Shown one piece after another: positions 19,760-31,078 of a stretch of 64,000 nucleotides of DNA. This DNA is from Prochlorococcus sp. AG-412-P08 (GTDB lineage: Bacteria > Cyanobacteriota > Cyanobacteriia > PCC-6307 > Cyanobiaceae). Made by a program: the position numbers and the translations under genes. Location: NCBI GenBank assembly GCA_003214695.1, contig QCLI01000002.1, positions 68,226 through 132,225 of the forward strand, read 5' to 3'. The notes under the pieces were generated by a model. That model worked only from the letters and a program-made list of their open reading frames with translations, was not told the DNA's origin and searched no databases. The first letter of the stretch is position 1, and every line of letters starts with the position of its first letter.

Positions 19760-20431
19760 TTATTTTTCCTTGAGCCATTTCTCAAGGTCTGGATCTATTT
19801 GATAACCTTTTATTAGTTCTCTCCCAAGAATGATCGCTCTATAACCATTTGAAAGCCATAAATTGACATCTCTGATCTTCATTCCACCTGCAGCAATGAA
19901 AAAAGGTATTGGTTGGAAGGAAGCCTTGATTTGGTTTATGTAGCTTATCCCTAGTAATGATGCAGGGAAGAGTTTGATGGCTCGATATCCAAAATTAATA
20001 GCTTGTTGAATCTCTGAAGGGGAGAACACACCCGGTATAACTAATTGCCCTAATTCTCGCGCTCTTAATTGTAGTCTAAGGTCCCAGAATGGAGACATTG
20101 AAAACTTAAAGTCAAGTTCTGCAATGACTTCTAAGGATCTTGGGTCGGTTAAGGAAGCTGCTCCAAAAGAGATGTTGGGAAATTGCTTTTTAAGTTCTTT
20201 TATAAAAGGAACCCAATTATTATGTGAAGACCATGCAATTTCTATATTTTTAATATCAGAACTAATGAGGTTATTTATTAAACAAATGATATCCTCGAAA
20301 TATAATTTATCAAGATTATCTTGAGATATTCTCAATACTATAATTAATGGCTGAGAAATAAGCGAAGATATCAAGAAATCCTGCCTTTCTTTCCATAAAT
20401 TAAATGAATTTGATTTAGATATATTCAGCAA
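19760..20431 (-). CDS. eda: Bifunctional KDPG/KHG aldolase-type protein (Entner-Doudoroff aldolase)
   Basis: LDFKFSMSPFWD, FGYRAIKLFPASLLGISYINQIK with Schiff-base Lys, PFFIAAGGMKIRDVNLWLSNG. Confidence 0.87.
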   Translation of the reverse strand: MLNISKSNSFNLWKERQDFLISSLISQPLIIVLRISQDNLDKLYFEDIICLINNLISSDIKNIEIAWSSHNNWVPFIKELKKQFPNISFGAASLTDPRSLEVIAELDFKFSMSPFWDLRLQLRARELGQLVIPGVFSPSEIQQAINFGYRAIKLFPASLLGISYINQIKASFQPIPFFIAAGGMKIRDVNLWLSNGYRAIILGRELIKGYQIDPDLEKWLKEK

Positions 20432-22268
20432 CTTTTACTTCTCTTTTAATTAGTAGCTCTTGTAGGTCCTCGGAATCAACTGTTTCTTTTTCAATAAGCA
20501 TCTCTGCAAGTTCATTAAGAACAGATCTATTGTCCTCTAGAGCTTTAGTGGCTCGTTTATAAGCTATGTCAACCAAGTAGGACACCTCTTCATCAATTGT
20601 GGCAGCTGTATCTTCAGAAAAGTCTCTTTCAGCAGCTATATCTCTACCTAGGAACATTCCTCCTTGTGAGCGTCCTAAGGCTACTGGGCCAAGTTTCTCG
20701 CTCATGCCAAAGCGAGTAACCATTTGCCTTGCGACCTGAGCAACTTGCTTTAGATCATTAGAAGCCCCAGTGGTCACCTCGTCTTCTCCATAAACTATTT
20801 CTTCTGCCACGCGGCCCCCAAGGGCAACTGCCATTTGATTTTGAAGATAAGACCTTGAATACAGACCAGACTCCATTCTTTCTTCACTAGGAGTGAAAAA
20901 AGTTAATCCTCCGGCTTGGCCTCGTGGAATAATTGAAATTTTTTGAACTGGATCGTAATCAGGCATGACTGCACCAACTAGAGCATGACCAGCTTCGTGA
21001 TAAGCAACTAGTTCCTTTCTTTTATTACTCATAACTCTGTCTTTTTTTTCAGGTCCTGCCATCACTCTTTCAATAGCATCACCAATTTCTAGCTTGCTTA
21101 TCTCCGTCCTTTCTCGTCTAGCTGCAAGTATTGCAGCCTCATTGAGCAAATTAGAAAGGTCTGCACCAGTAAAGCCTGGGGTTCTTCTTGCGACTTGATC
21201 CAGATCAACATCTTTTGAAAGAGTTTTACCTCTAGCATGTACTTTTAGAATTTGTAGGCGTCCTAGATAGTCAGGTCTATCAACAACCACTTGCCTATCA
21301 AAGCGACCTGGCCTTAATAATGCTGAGTCAAGAACGTCTGGTCTATTTGTTGCTGCAACGATAATGATTCCAGTATTTCCTTCAAATCCATCCATTTCAG
21401 TTAGCAATTGATTTAGAGTTTGCTCTCTTTCATCATTACCACCACCAAGTCCAGCACCTCTTTGCCTTCCAACAGCATCAATTTCATCAATAAAAACTAT
21501 GCATGGGGCATTCTTTTTAGCTTGTTCAAAAAGATCTCTAACTCGACTGGCTCCTACCCCTACAAACATTTCTACAAATTCAGATCCAGATATAGAAAAG
21601 AAAGGGACTGCAGCTTCGCCAGCAACTGCTTTTGCTAATAGTGTTTTACCAGTTCCTGGAGGTCCAACAAGAAGAACTCCTTTGGGGATCTTTGCCCCAA
21701 CTGCAGTAAATCGATCAGGATTTTTTAAAAAGTCAACTACTTCAGATAGTTCTAGCTTTGCTCCTTCAATACCAGCGACATCACCAAATGTAACTTGAGT
21801 CGAAGGTTCCATTTGCAATCGAGCTTTGCTTTTACCAAAATTCATTGCTGGATTACCTCCACCTCCTGCCCCACCTTGAGAACGACGGAATAGAAAAAAT
21901 AGACCAGCAAGAAGTAGAAATGGGAAAAATAGACTGCTAGCAGCTTGTTGCCATGGATTGGCTTGCTGGGTCGGTTGAACTGCAATGTCTACATCGTTTT
22001 CAGTCAGAAGTTGCAATAGGTCTTCATCAGGAGCGAGATTTACTTCAGCCCGACTACCATCATTTTCAATGATTTGTGCTGTTCCATTATCAGGAGAAAG
22101 GAAAACCCTACTAACCTGTTTGTCTTGTACTGCTTCAATAAAATCGCTATATCGAAGTGTGCTTGGCCCTTCAGATTGATTAGGACGTTCTAAGAAAGCA
22201 GTACCAACAAAGATTATTACTACAACCATAAGGAAGTAGAGAGCTATGTTTCGCCAGCGTTTGTTCAA
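20415..22268 (-). CDS. ftsH: ATP-dependent zinc metalloprotease FtsH
   Basis: [21 protein letters not shown] region, [10 protein letters not shown] zinc site, N-terminal TM segments. Confidence 0.97.
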   Translation of the reverse strand: MNKRWRNIALYFLMVVVIIFVGTAFLERPNQSEGPSTLRYSDFIEAVQDKQVSRVFLSPDNGTAQIIENDGSRAEVNLAPDEDLLQLLTENDVDIAVQPTQQANPWQQAASSLFFPFLLLAGLFFLFRRSQGGAGGGGNPAMNFGKSKARLQMEPSTQVTFGDVAGIEGAKLELSEVVDFLKNPDRFTAVGAKIPKGVLLVGPPGTGKTLLAKAVAGEAAVPFFSISGSEFVEMFVGVGASRVRDLFEQAKKNAPCIVFIDEIDAVGRQRGAGLGGGNDEREQTLNQLLTEMDGFEGNTGIIIVAATNRPDVLDSALLRPGRFDRQVVVDRPDYLGRLQILKVHARGKTLSKDVDLDQVARRTPGFTGADLSNLLNEAAILAARRERTEISKLEIGDAIERVMAGPEKKDRVMSNKRKELVAYHEAGHALVGAVMPDYDPVQKISIIPRGQAGGLTFFTPSEERMESGLYSRSYLQNQMAVALGGRVAEEIVYGEDEVTTGASNDLKQVAQVARQMVTRFGMSEKLGPVALGRSQGGMFLGRDIAAERDFSEDTAATIDEEVSYLVDIAYKRATKALEDNRSVLNELAEMLIEKETVDSEDLQELLIKREVKVAEYI

Positions 22269-22317
22269 GGTTCTTTACTCGTGATGAAGCAATATTAATA
22301 GGATTATGCCCGATCTG

Positions 22318-23490
22318 TTAGGCACTTCGCAGGACTTCGACCACACTACGGAATGCAAACCATTCTGGTATGTCTTCACCATCCCGGAGCATTTTCCTGA
22401 ATTGTGTTCCACTTAGCTTTTTGATTTTCAAGCCAGAACTCTCTGCATGAGAGGCAGTTACATAACCTTCCTCTTCTGTATAAACAAGATTTAATGAAGG
22501 AACAGTATGCATTTCTAGTTCTGGAGCGCATTCTTTTGCAAAATCTTGAGCATCGTATGGACCATAAAAATCTTCACCAGTTAATTGTGATTTACAACCT
22601 GCCATGTCACGCCCAATTATGAAATGTGAGCATCCATAGTTCCGTCGAATAATCATGTGTTGCAGAGCTTCTCTTGGGCCAGCCATATGCATGGAATAGG
22701 GGAGGTATGCCCATCTAATCATTTGATTGTTTACTTCAGCTGCTAACCGTTCGTAAGTCTGGAAGCGAATCTCTCCTGGGATATCATCTTGCTGCGTTGG
22801 TCCACATGTTGGGTGAACTAGCACTACAGCACTTTTACTTACATTTTCTGCATGAAGCGCTTGAGTGAATAATTCGTAATGAGCTCTATGAATAGGATTC
22901 CTACATTGAAAAGCAACTACATCTTGATCTTTAGGAAGATTTTTTCTAACTTCTGATGGCGTTTTGCAAGGGAAGACTCTTTTAGGAAGCTCTATACCCT
23001 GTAATTCCCCGCCTAGATAAAATTGCTTTCTTTCCATTGCAATCATCCTGACAGCAGGATGTTCTAATGAAGTGGTTCCATAGCATCCTTTAGCCTCAAG
23101 GACCTTATCTGGTTCCCACTTATCATTGATAGTTAAAACTGCTAGATCTTGTTCTTTATAGCGAAGAAGTACTTTGTCCCCAATTTCTAAATCTTCACTA
23201 TTGGTGTCCATGACGATAGGTAGGCCAAATAATCTTCCGTCAGATGTTCTATTTCTTTTAACGACAGACTCGTAATTCTCTTTGTTCATGAAGCCTCTGA
23301 GAGGAGAAAAACCTCCAATTATAAGTAATTCAATATCACAAGCATTTCGATCGGAGCATTCAATGGTTTTAGTTGCTGTTGACAGAACTCTTTCACGAGA
23401 ATCGGAGGGAACCATTAAGTTTTCCAGTTTCCCTCCGTACGGTGGTATAACTTCAGATCTTGAATTTGACAATGATTGTTTAAAGGTCAT
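22318..23490 (-). CDS. sat: Sulfate adenylyltransferase (ATP sulfurylase)
   Basis: FQCRNPIHRAHYELF, VLVHPTCGPTQQDDIPGEIR, GRDMAGCKS. Confidence 0.96.
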   Translation of the reverse strand: MTFKQSLSNSRSEVIPPYGGKLENLMVPSDSRERVLSTATKTIECSDRNACDIELLIIGGFSPLRGFMNKENYESVVKRNRTSDGRLFGLPIVMDTNSEDLEIGDKVLLRYKEQDLAVLTINDKWEPDKVLEAKGCYGTTSLEHPAVRMIAMERKQFYLGGELQGIELPKRVFPCKTPSEVRKNLPKDQDVVAFQCRNPIHRAHYELFTQALHAENVSKSAVVLVHPTCGPTQQDDIPGEIRFQTYERLAAEVNNQMIRWAYLPYSMHMAGPREALQHMIIRRNYGCSHFIIGRDMAGCKSQLTGEDFYGPYDAQDFAKECAPELEMHTVPSLNLVYTEEEGYVTASHAESSGLKIKKLSGTQFRKMLRDGEDIPEWFAFRSVVEVLRSA

Positions 23491-23554
23491 TAGGAGTAAA
23501 TAGATCCGAGAAATTTTCCCAGATAGGAGAAAAAAACTAGAGACAATAATTGAA

Positions 23555-23591
23555 CAACAAAAAAGGGTCCGAAGGACCCTTTTTTGTTGTT
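23555..23591 (-). terminator. Intrinsic terminator downstream of psbO
   Basis: CAACAAAAAAGGGTCC GAA GGACCCTTTTTTGTTG hairpin. Confidence 0.9.
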
Positions 23592-23619
23592 GGTCTTTAC
23601 TTAAAGATCAAAAGCGATT

Positions 23620-24411
23620 TTAAGCTTTGCGACCATATAGATCACCAATGATTTTGACATCAACTGGTTCTTTGGAACCTAGGTCGTTATCTGATGGTTG
23701 AACTGCAACAAAAGTACCTGAAAATTCAGATGTATCAGAATCGACACTATCAATTGAAAGGGTTATAACCCCTTTCCCATCAAGGTCTCTTTTGATGTTT
23801 TCTTTTGCAAGTTCTTCATCGTCACCACCTAAAGCAACAAGACCTTGTGCATATTCAACACCAGTATCCTTAGCTCTGCTTTTTGGATCTAGGAAATCAC
23901 CTGTACGGTAGCTAGGAGTATAAGTAGTGCCTGAAGCTTCAGTGCCTGGAGCGATTGACTTACCTTTGAAATCCACTGCCATCTCTTTAGCTGAGAAGAC
24001 GAATGGGAATTCTTCTCCAGTAGGAGAAAGAACAGTAATTAGTTGAAAGTCAATACCACCTTGCTCTTTGAAGGTGCTTCCAGAAACATCACCATAGACC
24101 TGCTCAACGGTTGTGTTGTTACGAGGACTAATGATTTTTGCTGGTACAAATTCAGCTTTTGCTCTCTTTGATCTAGCAACCTTTACATACACTTCAGTGG
24201 GGTGCATGCAGATATCAGTAAGACGTCCATCAATGCTGAATGATCCTTGAGATCCAGCAGATATTGTTGGGCAGTCATTTGCTTTGCCGGTATTAACAAC
24301 ATCGGCAAATCTTGCATTACCCCTTTCTCCGGAGGCAGAGACACTACTTGGGGCAGCTATGAAGGTGAGACAGAAAGCAAGCGCCAGGGCTAGCAAAGGA
24401 CGAAATCTCAT
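23620..24411 (-). CDS. psbO: Photosystem II manganese-stabilising protein PsbO
   Basis: Signal peptide; ANDCPTISAGSQGSFSIDGRLTDICMHPTEVYVK; GTFVAVQPSDNDLGSKEPVDVKIIGDLYGR. Confidence 0.97.
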   Translation of the reverse strand: MRFRPLLALALAFCLTFIAAPSSVSASGERGNARFADVVNTGKANDCPTISAGSQGSFSIDGRLTDICMHPTEVYVKVARSKRAKAEFVPAKIISPRNNTTVEQVYGDVSGSTFKEQGGIDFQLITVLSPTGEEFPFVFSAKEMAVDFKGKSIAPGTEASGTTYTPSYRTGDFLDPKSRAKDTGVEYAQGLVALGGDDEELAKENIKRDLDGKGVITLSIDSVDSDTSEFSGTFVAVQPSDNDLGSKEPVDVKIIGDLYGRKA

Positions 24412-24599
24412 GGATGGGAAGCCTAAAGGCCAAATGTATGCGGTATAAAAACCGCCCTATTACTCAGTTGGGAGCTTACAGGGGGAATTGCGCCTTATGT
24501 AGAGCCTTTTGCAGCTCTAAACAACTCGTAGCTTAATTATTTGGTTGAAAAATTGCTGCATTCTCTAAGACTTCTTCCAGTGCAATCCTTTTCAGCGTA

Positions 24600-25898
24600 T
24601 TATGGCTTGTGAACAAGATTGTTAATTTTTTCTGATTTGACCATTAATTGAATTTTTATAGCATCTAATAACTGATGAGCTATGGATAATTTTGAATTTA
24701 CTGGGATTTTCTGCATTTCATTTTTGGGGCCTATCAACCAACCTCCGTTTAATTCTGATCCAAAGCCTTGATTCAATCTGTCAATAGGGTTTGCCATTAA
24801 TAGATCGCAGCCTTTGGCCTGCTTTTTTGAAATTGCAAGTTTTTGTATTTCTCCATCATTGCCAGTTAACGCAGCAAAGCCAAGGAAAACTTGGTGTTGC
24901 TGCTTTCCCTTTACTAGTCTTTTAAGTAAATCTGGGACTATCTCAAATTTATCTTCAAGAGATTCTAAAAGTTTTTCCTTTCCTATTTTAACTGAACTGC
25001 ATTTCTTACTTTGTATATCTGCTATTGCTGCGGCCATTGCAATTGCATCTGCAGAAGTTTGTAATTTCTCAAGTGCACAAAGCATATCGTTAGCGCTTCT
25101 TGCCTCAATAGAATTTAGGCCTTCTAATAACCCTGGACTAATTTGCAGAGAACCATGAATTAAGTCGACCTTTGCGCCCCTGAATCTTGCTGCTTGCCCT
25201 AATAAAACACCCATCTTCCCACTGCTTCGGTTACTTAGATATCTGGCTGCATCAATATCTTCAATAGTTGCTCCTGTAGTAACCAAGAGTGTTATTCCTT
25301 GCCAGTCTTTTTTCAGTGGAAATTTCTGAATTGCAGCACTTTCTAATGCCAATTGAATCACTTCACAATTAGCCATGCGACCTTCGCCAATTCGATCGCA
25401 TGCCAATAGACCTTCTGAGGGAGATAATGCAATTACATTTTGGAATTCTTGAAGTTTTCGCCAATTATTGCTTACTGCTTGGTTATTCCACATTCCTGTA
25501 TTCATAGCAGCAGCTGCAATAACAGGCCTCTCTGACGCTAAAAGTACACTTGCCGCTAAACCCTCACTGAGACCATTGACCCACCTTGAAAGTGATGATG
25601 CGCTTAACGGCGCAATTGCAATTAGATCTGCCCATTCAGCAAGTTCAATATGCAATGGTTTTACCCGTTGAGGATCCCATTGGTCTTTGTCTTCATAGCA
25701 CCGATTTCGACTTAAGGTTGATAAAGAGACGGTGCCAACCAAACGCGAAGCGCTAGCGGTGATAATGCATCGAACTTTTGCCCCACTTTTAATTAAGTTA
25801 CTAATTAGGAGTGGAGTCTTTACAGCTGCGATGCTCCCAGTAGCAATGACAAGGATTTTTTGGCCGTTTAATTTTTGAGTTTCCTCAATCTTCATCAA
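24600..25898 (-). CDS. coaBC: Bifunctional phosphopantothenoylcysteine decarboxylase/phosphopantothenate-cysteine ligase
   Basis: ATGSIAAVKTPLLISNLIKSGA, AAAMNTGMWNN, ATIEDIDAARYLSNRSSGKMG. Confidence 0.94.
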   Translation of the reverse strand: MMKIEETQKLNGQKILVIATGSIAAVKTPLLISNLIKSGAKVRCIITASASRLVGTVSLSTLSRNRCYEDKDQWDPQRVKPLHIELAEWADLIAIAPLSASSLSRWVNGLSEGLAASVLLASERPVIAAAAMNTGMWNNQAVSNNWRKLQEFQNVIALSPSEGLLACDRIGEGRMANCEVIQLALESAAIQKFPLKKDWQGITLLVTTGATIEDIDAARYLSNRSSGKMGVLLGQAARFRGAKVDLIHGSLQISPGLLEGLNSIEARSANDMLCALEKLQTSADAIAMAAAIADIQSKKCSSVKIGKEKLLESLEDKFEIVPDLLKRLVKGKQQHQVFLGFAALTGNDGEIQKLAISKKQAKGCDLLMANPIDRLNQGFGSELNGGWLIGPKNEMQKIPVNSKLSIAHQLLDAIKIQLMVKSEKINNLVHKP

Positions 25899-26124
25899 AT
25901 GGTTCCTGGTCTATTAAATGATGGTAATTAAGAGTTAATTCTGGCCTGTGTATTGCTAGAGCTCTTAAAAGGTGCCAGTCACTTAAGCTATCAAAAGGAC
26001 TAGTATAATCCTCTTCTTCTAGCCTTTCTGCTAATTGAGCAGTTGATTGGTCGTCGAACTGTAAAAGGAGCTCTTCAGTGATTTTACCTTTTGAGCAATT
26101 TAAACCTATATCTTTCTTAGCCAT
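25885..26124 (-). CDS. DUF2555-like cyanobacterial protein
   Basis: AERLEEEDYTSPFDSLSDWHLLRALAIHRPEL; stop overlaps coaBC start. Confidence 0.8.
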   Translation of the reverse strand: MAKKDIGLNCSKGKITEELLLQFDDQSTAQLAERLEEEDYTSPFDSLSDWHLLRALAIHRPELTLNYHHLIDQEPFDED

Positions 26125-26352
26125 TGTTTCTTCAGTTAAATTGAATCCACTGCCAATTACTCATTCTATTAAAAAAAGGTAATTAATAAAAGATTTGATT
26201 TATGAACATCATTTAAAAATTTGGGAGGCCATTTTTATCCCTTATAGATGCAATTCTAAATGTTTGATGTTGACTTTATCTTCAATTCCTTGGTTCTACC
26301 TGCGAGAAGGAAATTAATGAAGTAAAAGAAGCTATTAAGAAAAAGTTCTTTT

Positions 26353-26553
26353 ATGTCTCAATCAAAAAGGGAGCAGGTCGTAAGCCATCTTCGATACATC
26401 AGGCAGGAGCTGCGAGAGATGCATCAAGGAGTATTGGATGATGGATTATTACCTGAGCCAGGGGAGATTAGAGGAGTTATGGCGCAAATGGAGGCTTTGC
26501 ACGAATTACTCGAAGGTAAATCAAAGTCCAAGGCGAAACAAGAAGATGCTTAG
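26353..26553 (+). CDS. Small conserved hypothetical protein
   Basis: 66-aa ORF, helical/charged, isolated intergenic position. Confidence 0.6.
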   Translation: MSQSKREQVVSHLRYIRQELREMHQGVLDDGLLPEPGEIRGVMAQMEALHELLEGKSKSKAKQEDA

Positions 26554-26698
26554 CTTCTTTTTATTTGTTTAATTAGCTAGTATGATTATTGGTTTAATAG
26601 CATTCAGACCTTGAATAACATATGATTATCTTGTAATATTAAGTTAATGCTTATTACTTTAAATCTTCAACGCGGTTGAAAATTTTAATTTCTTTTGG

Positions 26699-27037
26699 AT
26701 GAAATACCAGTCAACAGGGTTTAGCCGCAACATTGTAAATATAATCTCTCGATTAGACTTATGGGTTGCAAATCCATGGAGGAAGTATTCATTATTAATA
26801 ATAATTTTTTTCTTTGCATTTTCTTTTGGAAGTTCGATAGGAATGATTAATGGAGCCTTGGCTTTGATGGATCCTGTGGGAGCATTTTTTACGGTTCTTC
26901 TAATTGAATTTTTTGTTCGTTTCAGAAGATCTGAGATTAAGAGAAAAGAGGCAAGATCTATTTCAAGGTCAATTATGGATAGCTTTAGAATGGGTTTTGT
27001 CTATGGATTATTTATGGAGGGATTTAAACTACTATAG
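26699..27037 (+). CDS. Ycf20-like (DUF565) membrane protein
   Basis: NPWRKYSLLIIIFFFAFSFGSSIGMINGALALMDPVGAFFTVLLIEFFVRFRR. Confidence 0.82.
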   Translation: MKYQSTGFSRNIVNIISRLDLWVANPWRKYSLLIIIFFFAFSFGSSIGMINGALALMDPVGAFFTVLLIEFFVRFRRSEIKRKEARSISRSIMDSFRMGFVYGLFMEGFKLL

Positions 27038-27066
27038 GAAGTAAATTTCTCCTGCCAGTATTAAAA

Positions 27067-28086
27067 TTAATTGATATTTGTTGCGGCAAGAAGGTAGAGT
27101 AGAGCCATCCTAATTGGTATTCCATTTGAAACTTGTTCGTTTACTAAACAAATAGCATTATCTTCTAATAGCTCACTGCTCATTTCAATTCCTCTATTAA
27201 CAGGACCAGGATGCAATATAGGTATTTTTTTAGTGCACGATTCTAACTTCTGGTGAGTAATTCCATATTCATGATGATATAAATTTAAGTTTGAAATTAG
27301 ATTCTCACTCATTCTTTCTTTTTGAAGTCTTAATGCGATAAGTGCATCTGTATTCTTCAATGCCTCCATTAAGGATCTACAGATTGTAATTTTCCCACGT
27401 CTCTTAATTGGGTCCTCTTTTTGGCCAGATGGAGGTTTATCAGCAAATCTTGTGAACTCTTCAGGGAGTAGTGATTGGGGTCCGCAGAGAATTACGTTTG
27501 CGCCACAAGCAGTAAGGCTCCAAAGATTTGAACGAGCTACTCGAGAATGAAGAATATCTCCAACAATCGTGATTGTTTTTCCAAAAAGACTTTCAGGAGT
27601 ACTTTGTCCGTTCCCAAAGTAATTCGTCAGTGTAAATAAGTCGAGAAGTGCTTGGCTTGGGTGACTGTGAAGTCCATCACCACCATTGAGGATTGAAACT
27701 TTCTTATTTTTTTGATCTAAGTATCTTGCAAGTTGAGCAGGTACTCCAGTAGAGCTATGCCTTATGACAAGCACCTCTGCTCCCATCGCGACATAGGTCA
27801 TAACAGTGTCAAGAGGAGTCTCGCCTTTGCTTAAGGAGCTTGAGGACGGTGAAAAAGACTGCACGTCTGCAGATAGTCTTTTTGCTGCAAGTTCAAAGCT
27901 ACTTCGAGTTCTTGTGCTTGGTTCGAAAAATAAAGTTGCTATTAAACGTCCCTGCAATGCTGGTAATTTTCTTGCTCCTGCTTGAGGAAGTTTCTTAAAA
28001 CGATTAGCAAGTTGAAGAACCTCTTTATAGTCTTCTGCGGAGAAGGAGGATAAATCAATAATGTGTTTATGCTTCCAGTTGCTCAT
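27067..28086 (-). CDS. pyrB: Aspartate carbamoyltransferase catalytic subunit
   Basis: [44 protein letters not shown]; start moved to MSNWKHKH (28086). Confidence 0.95.
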   Translation of the reverse strand: MSNWKHKHIIDLSSFSAEDYKEVLQLANRFKKLPQAGARKLPALQGRLIATLFFEPSTRTRSSFELAAKRLSADVQSFSPSSSSLSKGETPLDTVMTYVAMGAEVLVIRHSSTGVPAQLARYLDQKNKKVSILNGGDGLHSHPSQALLDLFTLTNYFGNGQSTPESLFGKTITIVGDILHSRVARSNLWSLTACGANVILCGPQSLLPEEFTRFADKPPSGQKEDPIKRRGKITICRSLMEALKNTDALIALRLQKERMSENLISNLNLYHHEYGITHQKLESCTKKIPILHPGPVNRGIEMSSELLEDNAICLVNEQVSNGIPIRMALLYLLAATNIN

Positions 28087-28649
28087 GGACCTTCTTCCAA
28101 TCTTGGTTCCCAGGATTCCAAAACTGATGGACAACGATCTCCTTTGGCTCGTTTGCTAACACTTCGACTGCTTTTCATGTACCATCGCCAGGGTAGATTT
28201 TTTGCTTTTGAAATCCCTATTCTTGTTGTTTGAATAAGTTGGTTCATATTTTTGGCTGATCGTCCTTTGCAGATCCATATACCATTCTCTTCAGAGATTA
28301 GTAAATTGTCATGACTTCTGTTCAATCCAAATCTATTTGCCAATAATCCTGGCCCTGCTGCAATTCGTGGTTGTTCATTTGGGATAGCTATTGCTCTAAG
28401 AAGGACACCATTAGCCCAACCTGATTTGTAAGTAACTATATTCACACAATGATATATACCATAAGTGAGATAAACATATAAACGGCCAGGGTCTCCAAAA
28501 AGAGTTTCGTTTCTTGTAGTTCTTTTTTGAAAGCCATGACAACCAGGCTCTGATTGACAATAGGCCTCAGTTTCAACAATGACACCCCAGAGAAGTTGTC
28601 GATTAGTTTTGCGCTTCATAAGTAGGCAACCTATTAAGTCAGGAGCCAC
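28083..28649 (-). CDS. 3-methyladenine DNA glycosylase (AAG/MPG family)
   Basis: [51 protein letters not shown]. Confidence 0.93.
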   Translation of the reverse strand: MAPDLIGCLLMKRKTNRQLLWGVIVETEAYCQSEPGCHGFQKRTTRNETLFGDPGRLYVYLTYGIYHCVNIVTYKSGWANGVLLRAIAIPNEQPRIAAGPGLLANRFGLNRSHDNLLISEENGIWICKGRSAKNMNQLIQTTRIGISKAKNLPWRWYMKSSRSVSKRAKGDRCPSVLESWEPRLEEGP

Positions 28650-28804
28650 TAATTCTGCTGGCTTGCAAAAAAAATCATTATGTAATGGTGAATGATCTAT
28701 TTTTTAATAAAGATAATGAATAAGTGAAATTACTTCTTTGAAAGCTATTTCTCAAACTATAAGTACTCCCTCTCACTAGATTCAATTAATAGTCAATTAA
28801 ATAA

Positions 28805-29605
28805 ATGAACAAGAAGCCTAAGACAATTCACCCATTTTTTGATGAGAATAATCCCACTATGAGATTAGATCTTTTTACTTGGCCAGAAGTAGATGAATAC
28901 TTGCGGCATTGTCAAGGGATTATTTTGCCCATTGGATCAACTGAGCAACATGGTCCAACTGGTGCAATAGGAACAGATGCATTAACTGCACAAGCTATAG
29001 CTCATGAGGTTAGCAAGAGAACTGGCGTACTTGTTACGCCTACTCAGCCATATGGCATGGCAGAACATCATCTTGGATTCGCAGGAACAATGAGTCTTAG
29101 GCCTGAAACACTACTTGAATTAGTTCATGATCTTTTGATATCTCTTTCTATGCATGGATTTGAAAAAATTTTCATTGTTAATGGGCATGGAGGGAATATT
29201 GCAACTATTAAGGCTGCATTTTCCAAGGCTTATCGGACCATCTCAACTATGGAATTTTCAAAATCTAAATCATTTCAATGTAAATTGGCCAATTGGTTTA
29301 TGACCCCAGAAGTATTCAAAGAGGCTTATTCGCTTTATGGCGACAAAGAGGGGCAGCATGCAACTCCTAGCGAGATTGCACTCACGTTGTATCTTGAACC
29401 AAGCTTGTTAAGCAAACAATGTGAGCTCCCGCCACCTTCTCCAGTTGGACCTATATATGATTATAAAGACTTTCGTCAACGATACTTTGATGGCAGAATG
29501 GGATCAGACCCATTTCTGGCTAATGCAAGAGATGGCAAAAAGTTTTTAGATAAAGCAGCATCGGCTTTATCTAAAAACTTATTAGACTTTCTTCAAGAAC
29601 CATGA
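28805..29605 (+). CDS. Creatininase-family protein
   Basis: [58 protein letters not shown]. Confidence 0.88.
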   Translation: MNKKPKTIHPFFDENNPTMRLDLFTWPEVDEYLRHCQGIILPIGSTEQHGPTGAIGTDALTAQAIAHEVSKRTGVLVTPTQPYGMAEHHLGFAGTMSLRPETLLELVHDLLISLSMHGFEKIFIVNGHGGNIATIKAAFSKAYRTISTMEFSKSKSFQCKLANWFMTPEVFKEAYSLYGDKEGQHATPSEIALTLYLEPSLLSKQCELPPPSPVGPIYDYKDFRQRYFDGRMGSDPFLANARDGKKFLDKAASALSKNLLDFLQEP

Positions 29606-29901
29606 CAAGAATCACTTCGGATGATGTACGCAAAGTTGCCAAGCTTTGTCGTTTGGAGATTCCTGAGGATGATATTGAAAAATATTCAAATCAACTTGAA
29701 GAAATTCTAGAATATATTGCTCAACTTGAGAGAGTTGATACCTTGAATGTACCTCCAACAACCAGAGCTGTTGAGGTTGTTAATGTATTTAGAGAGGACA
29801 CTATAGTCTCATCTAACTCTGATGTGCGCGATGAAATTTTAGACTTAGCTCCTCAAAGAGAAGGTGAATTTTTTAGAGTTCCAAAGATACTTTCAGAATA
29901 A
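29602..29901 (+). CDS. gatC: Asp-tRNA(Asn)/Glu-tRNA(Gln) amidotransferase subunit C
   Basis: [44 protein letters not shown]; 4-bp overlap with upstream gene. Confidence 0.95.
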   Translation: MTRITSDDVRKVAKLCRLEIPEDDIEKYSNQLEEILEYIAQLERVDTLNVPPTTRAVEVVNVFREDTIVSSNSDVRDEILDLAPQREGEFFRVPKILSE

Positions 29902-29908
29902 TTATAAA

Positions 29909-30940
29909 TTAACTCTTATCTGGAATTACTGCAGTCTTATGTAGAAGATTTATCCATCTCTTTCGCCATTTCTTAGTTGGCATTAGATTAGCTAATGGCC
30001 TCATTTTACTTCTACTCTTTTTGTGACTTCTTACTCCTAGGAGAATGTCATAAAGGAAGTTAAGACCATCTTTTTTTGTCTCAAATATGCCCATCCTTTG
30101 TGGTGAGCCTTTTTCATCAAGTAATGGTTTAGTGACTTCATAGGCTGGTTTATATTCAAACCAAGGAATAGAAGGCCATAAATGATGAACAAGGTGATAA
30201 TTTTGACCCATGATAAGTATATTCATTATTCGACTTGGATATACCCTTGCATTTTTCCACTTATTTCGAGCCATAAATGGCCGATGAGGTAAATAATCAA
30301 AGAATATTCCGAGCGTTACCCCTACCATTAATGCGGGCCCAAACCATAAATTGTATATGACATTCATAAAATTAAAATGTATTCCTGCCATTACAATTGT
30401 TATAAAAAAAGAGCGTTCAAGTCCCCATTGAATGAGTTCATATTTTCTCCATAATTTCCTCTGAAAAAAGAAATATTCATGATAAAAAAACCTAGGAGCA
30501 ATTAACCATACGGGGCCAAAGGTGCTGACTATATGATCGGGGTCATTTTTAGGATCATTTACATGTGAGTGATGTTGAAGGTGAACTCTGGTAAATACTG
30601 GGAAGCTAAAACCTAACAATATTGCTGCCCCATGCCCCATGGCTTGGTTCACCCACTTATTGGGATGTGCTGCTTTATGGCATGCATCGTGAATCACAGT
30701 GCCTTCCATATGTAGAGCAAGGAACGCAAGGCCCACTAGTATTGGAAGTGGCCAAATACCTTTGTACCACTGCCAGATTGCTAAGAAGGCTATTGCGTAA
30801 CCTCCAATAAATAAACCTACAGTTGGATTTAGTAACTCTGGTGGATCTAAGTATTCTTTAATACGTTTTTGCCAAAAAGCCGAAGATTGAAAATGGGAAG
30901 ATTGATCTTTCGTTGACATCGGTTTTATTGTTTTTTTCAT
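29909..30940 (-). CDS. crtR: Beta-carotene hydroxylase CrtR (membrane di-iron hydroxylase)
   Basis: HDACHKAAHP, HLQHHSHVNDPKNDPDH, QNYHLVHHLWPSIPW His boxes. Confidence 0.93.
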   Translation of the reverse strand: MKKTIKPMSTKDQSSHFQSSAFWQKRIKEYLDPPELLNPTVGLFIGGYAIAFLAIWQWYKGIWPLPILVGLAFLALHMEGTVIHDACHKAAHPNKWVNQAMGHGAAILLGFSFPVFTRVHLQHHSHVNDPKNDPDHIVSTFGPVWLIAPRFFYHEYFFFQRKLWRKYELIQWGLERSFFITIVMAGIHFNFMNVIYNLWFGPALMVGVTLGIFFDYLPHRPFMARNKWKNARVYPSRIMNILIMGQNYHLVHHLWPSIPWFEYKPAYEVTKPLLDEKGSPQRMGIFETKKDGLNFLYDILLGVRSHKKSRSKMRPLANLMPTKKWRKRWINLLHKTAVIPDKS

Positions 30941-30996
30941 GGAGCTTTTGAATTACAACATAGAAACAAACACATGCCTATTTACACATTAAATGA

Positions 30997-31078
30997 TGCC
31001 CACCGGGAGACTTGAACTCCCACGACCGAAGTCACTGGTACCTAAAACCAGCGCGTCTACCAATTCCGCCAGATGGGC
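30997..31078 (-). tRNA. tRNA-Leu (anticodon UAG)
   Basis: Reverse complement GCCCATCTGGCGGAATTGGTAGACGCGCTGGTTTTAGGTACCAGTGACTTCGGTCGTGGGAGTTCAAGTCTCCCGGTGGGCA; long variable arm, anticodon TAG. Confidence 0.95.

Noticed and set aside
24500-24519. TAGAGC/GCTCTA hairpin between psbO and coaBC
   Set aside because: Only a 6-bp stem with no U-tract; could easily occur by chance in AT-rich DNA, so not reported as a terminator.
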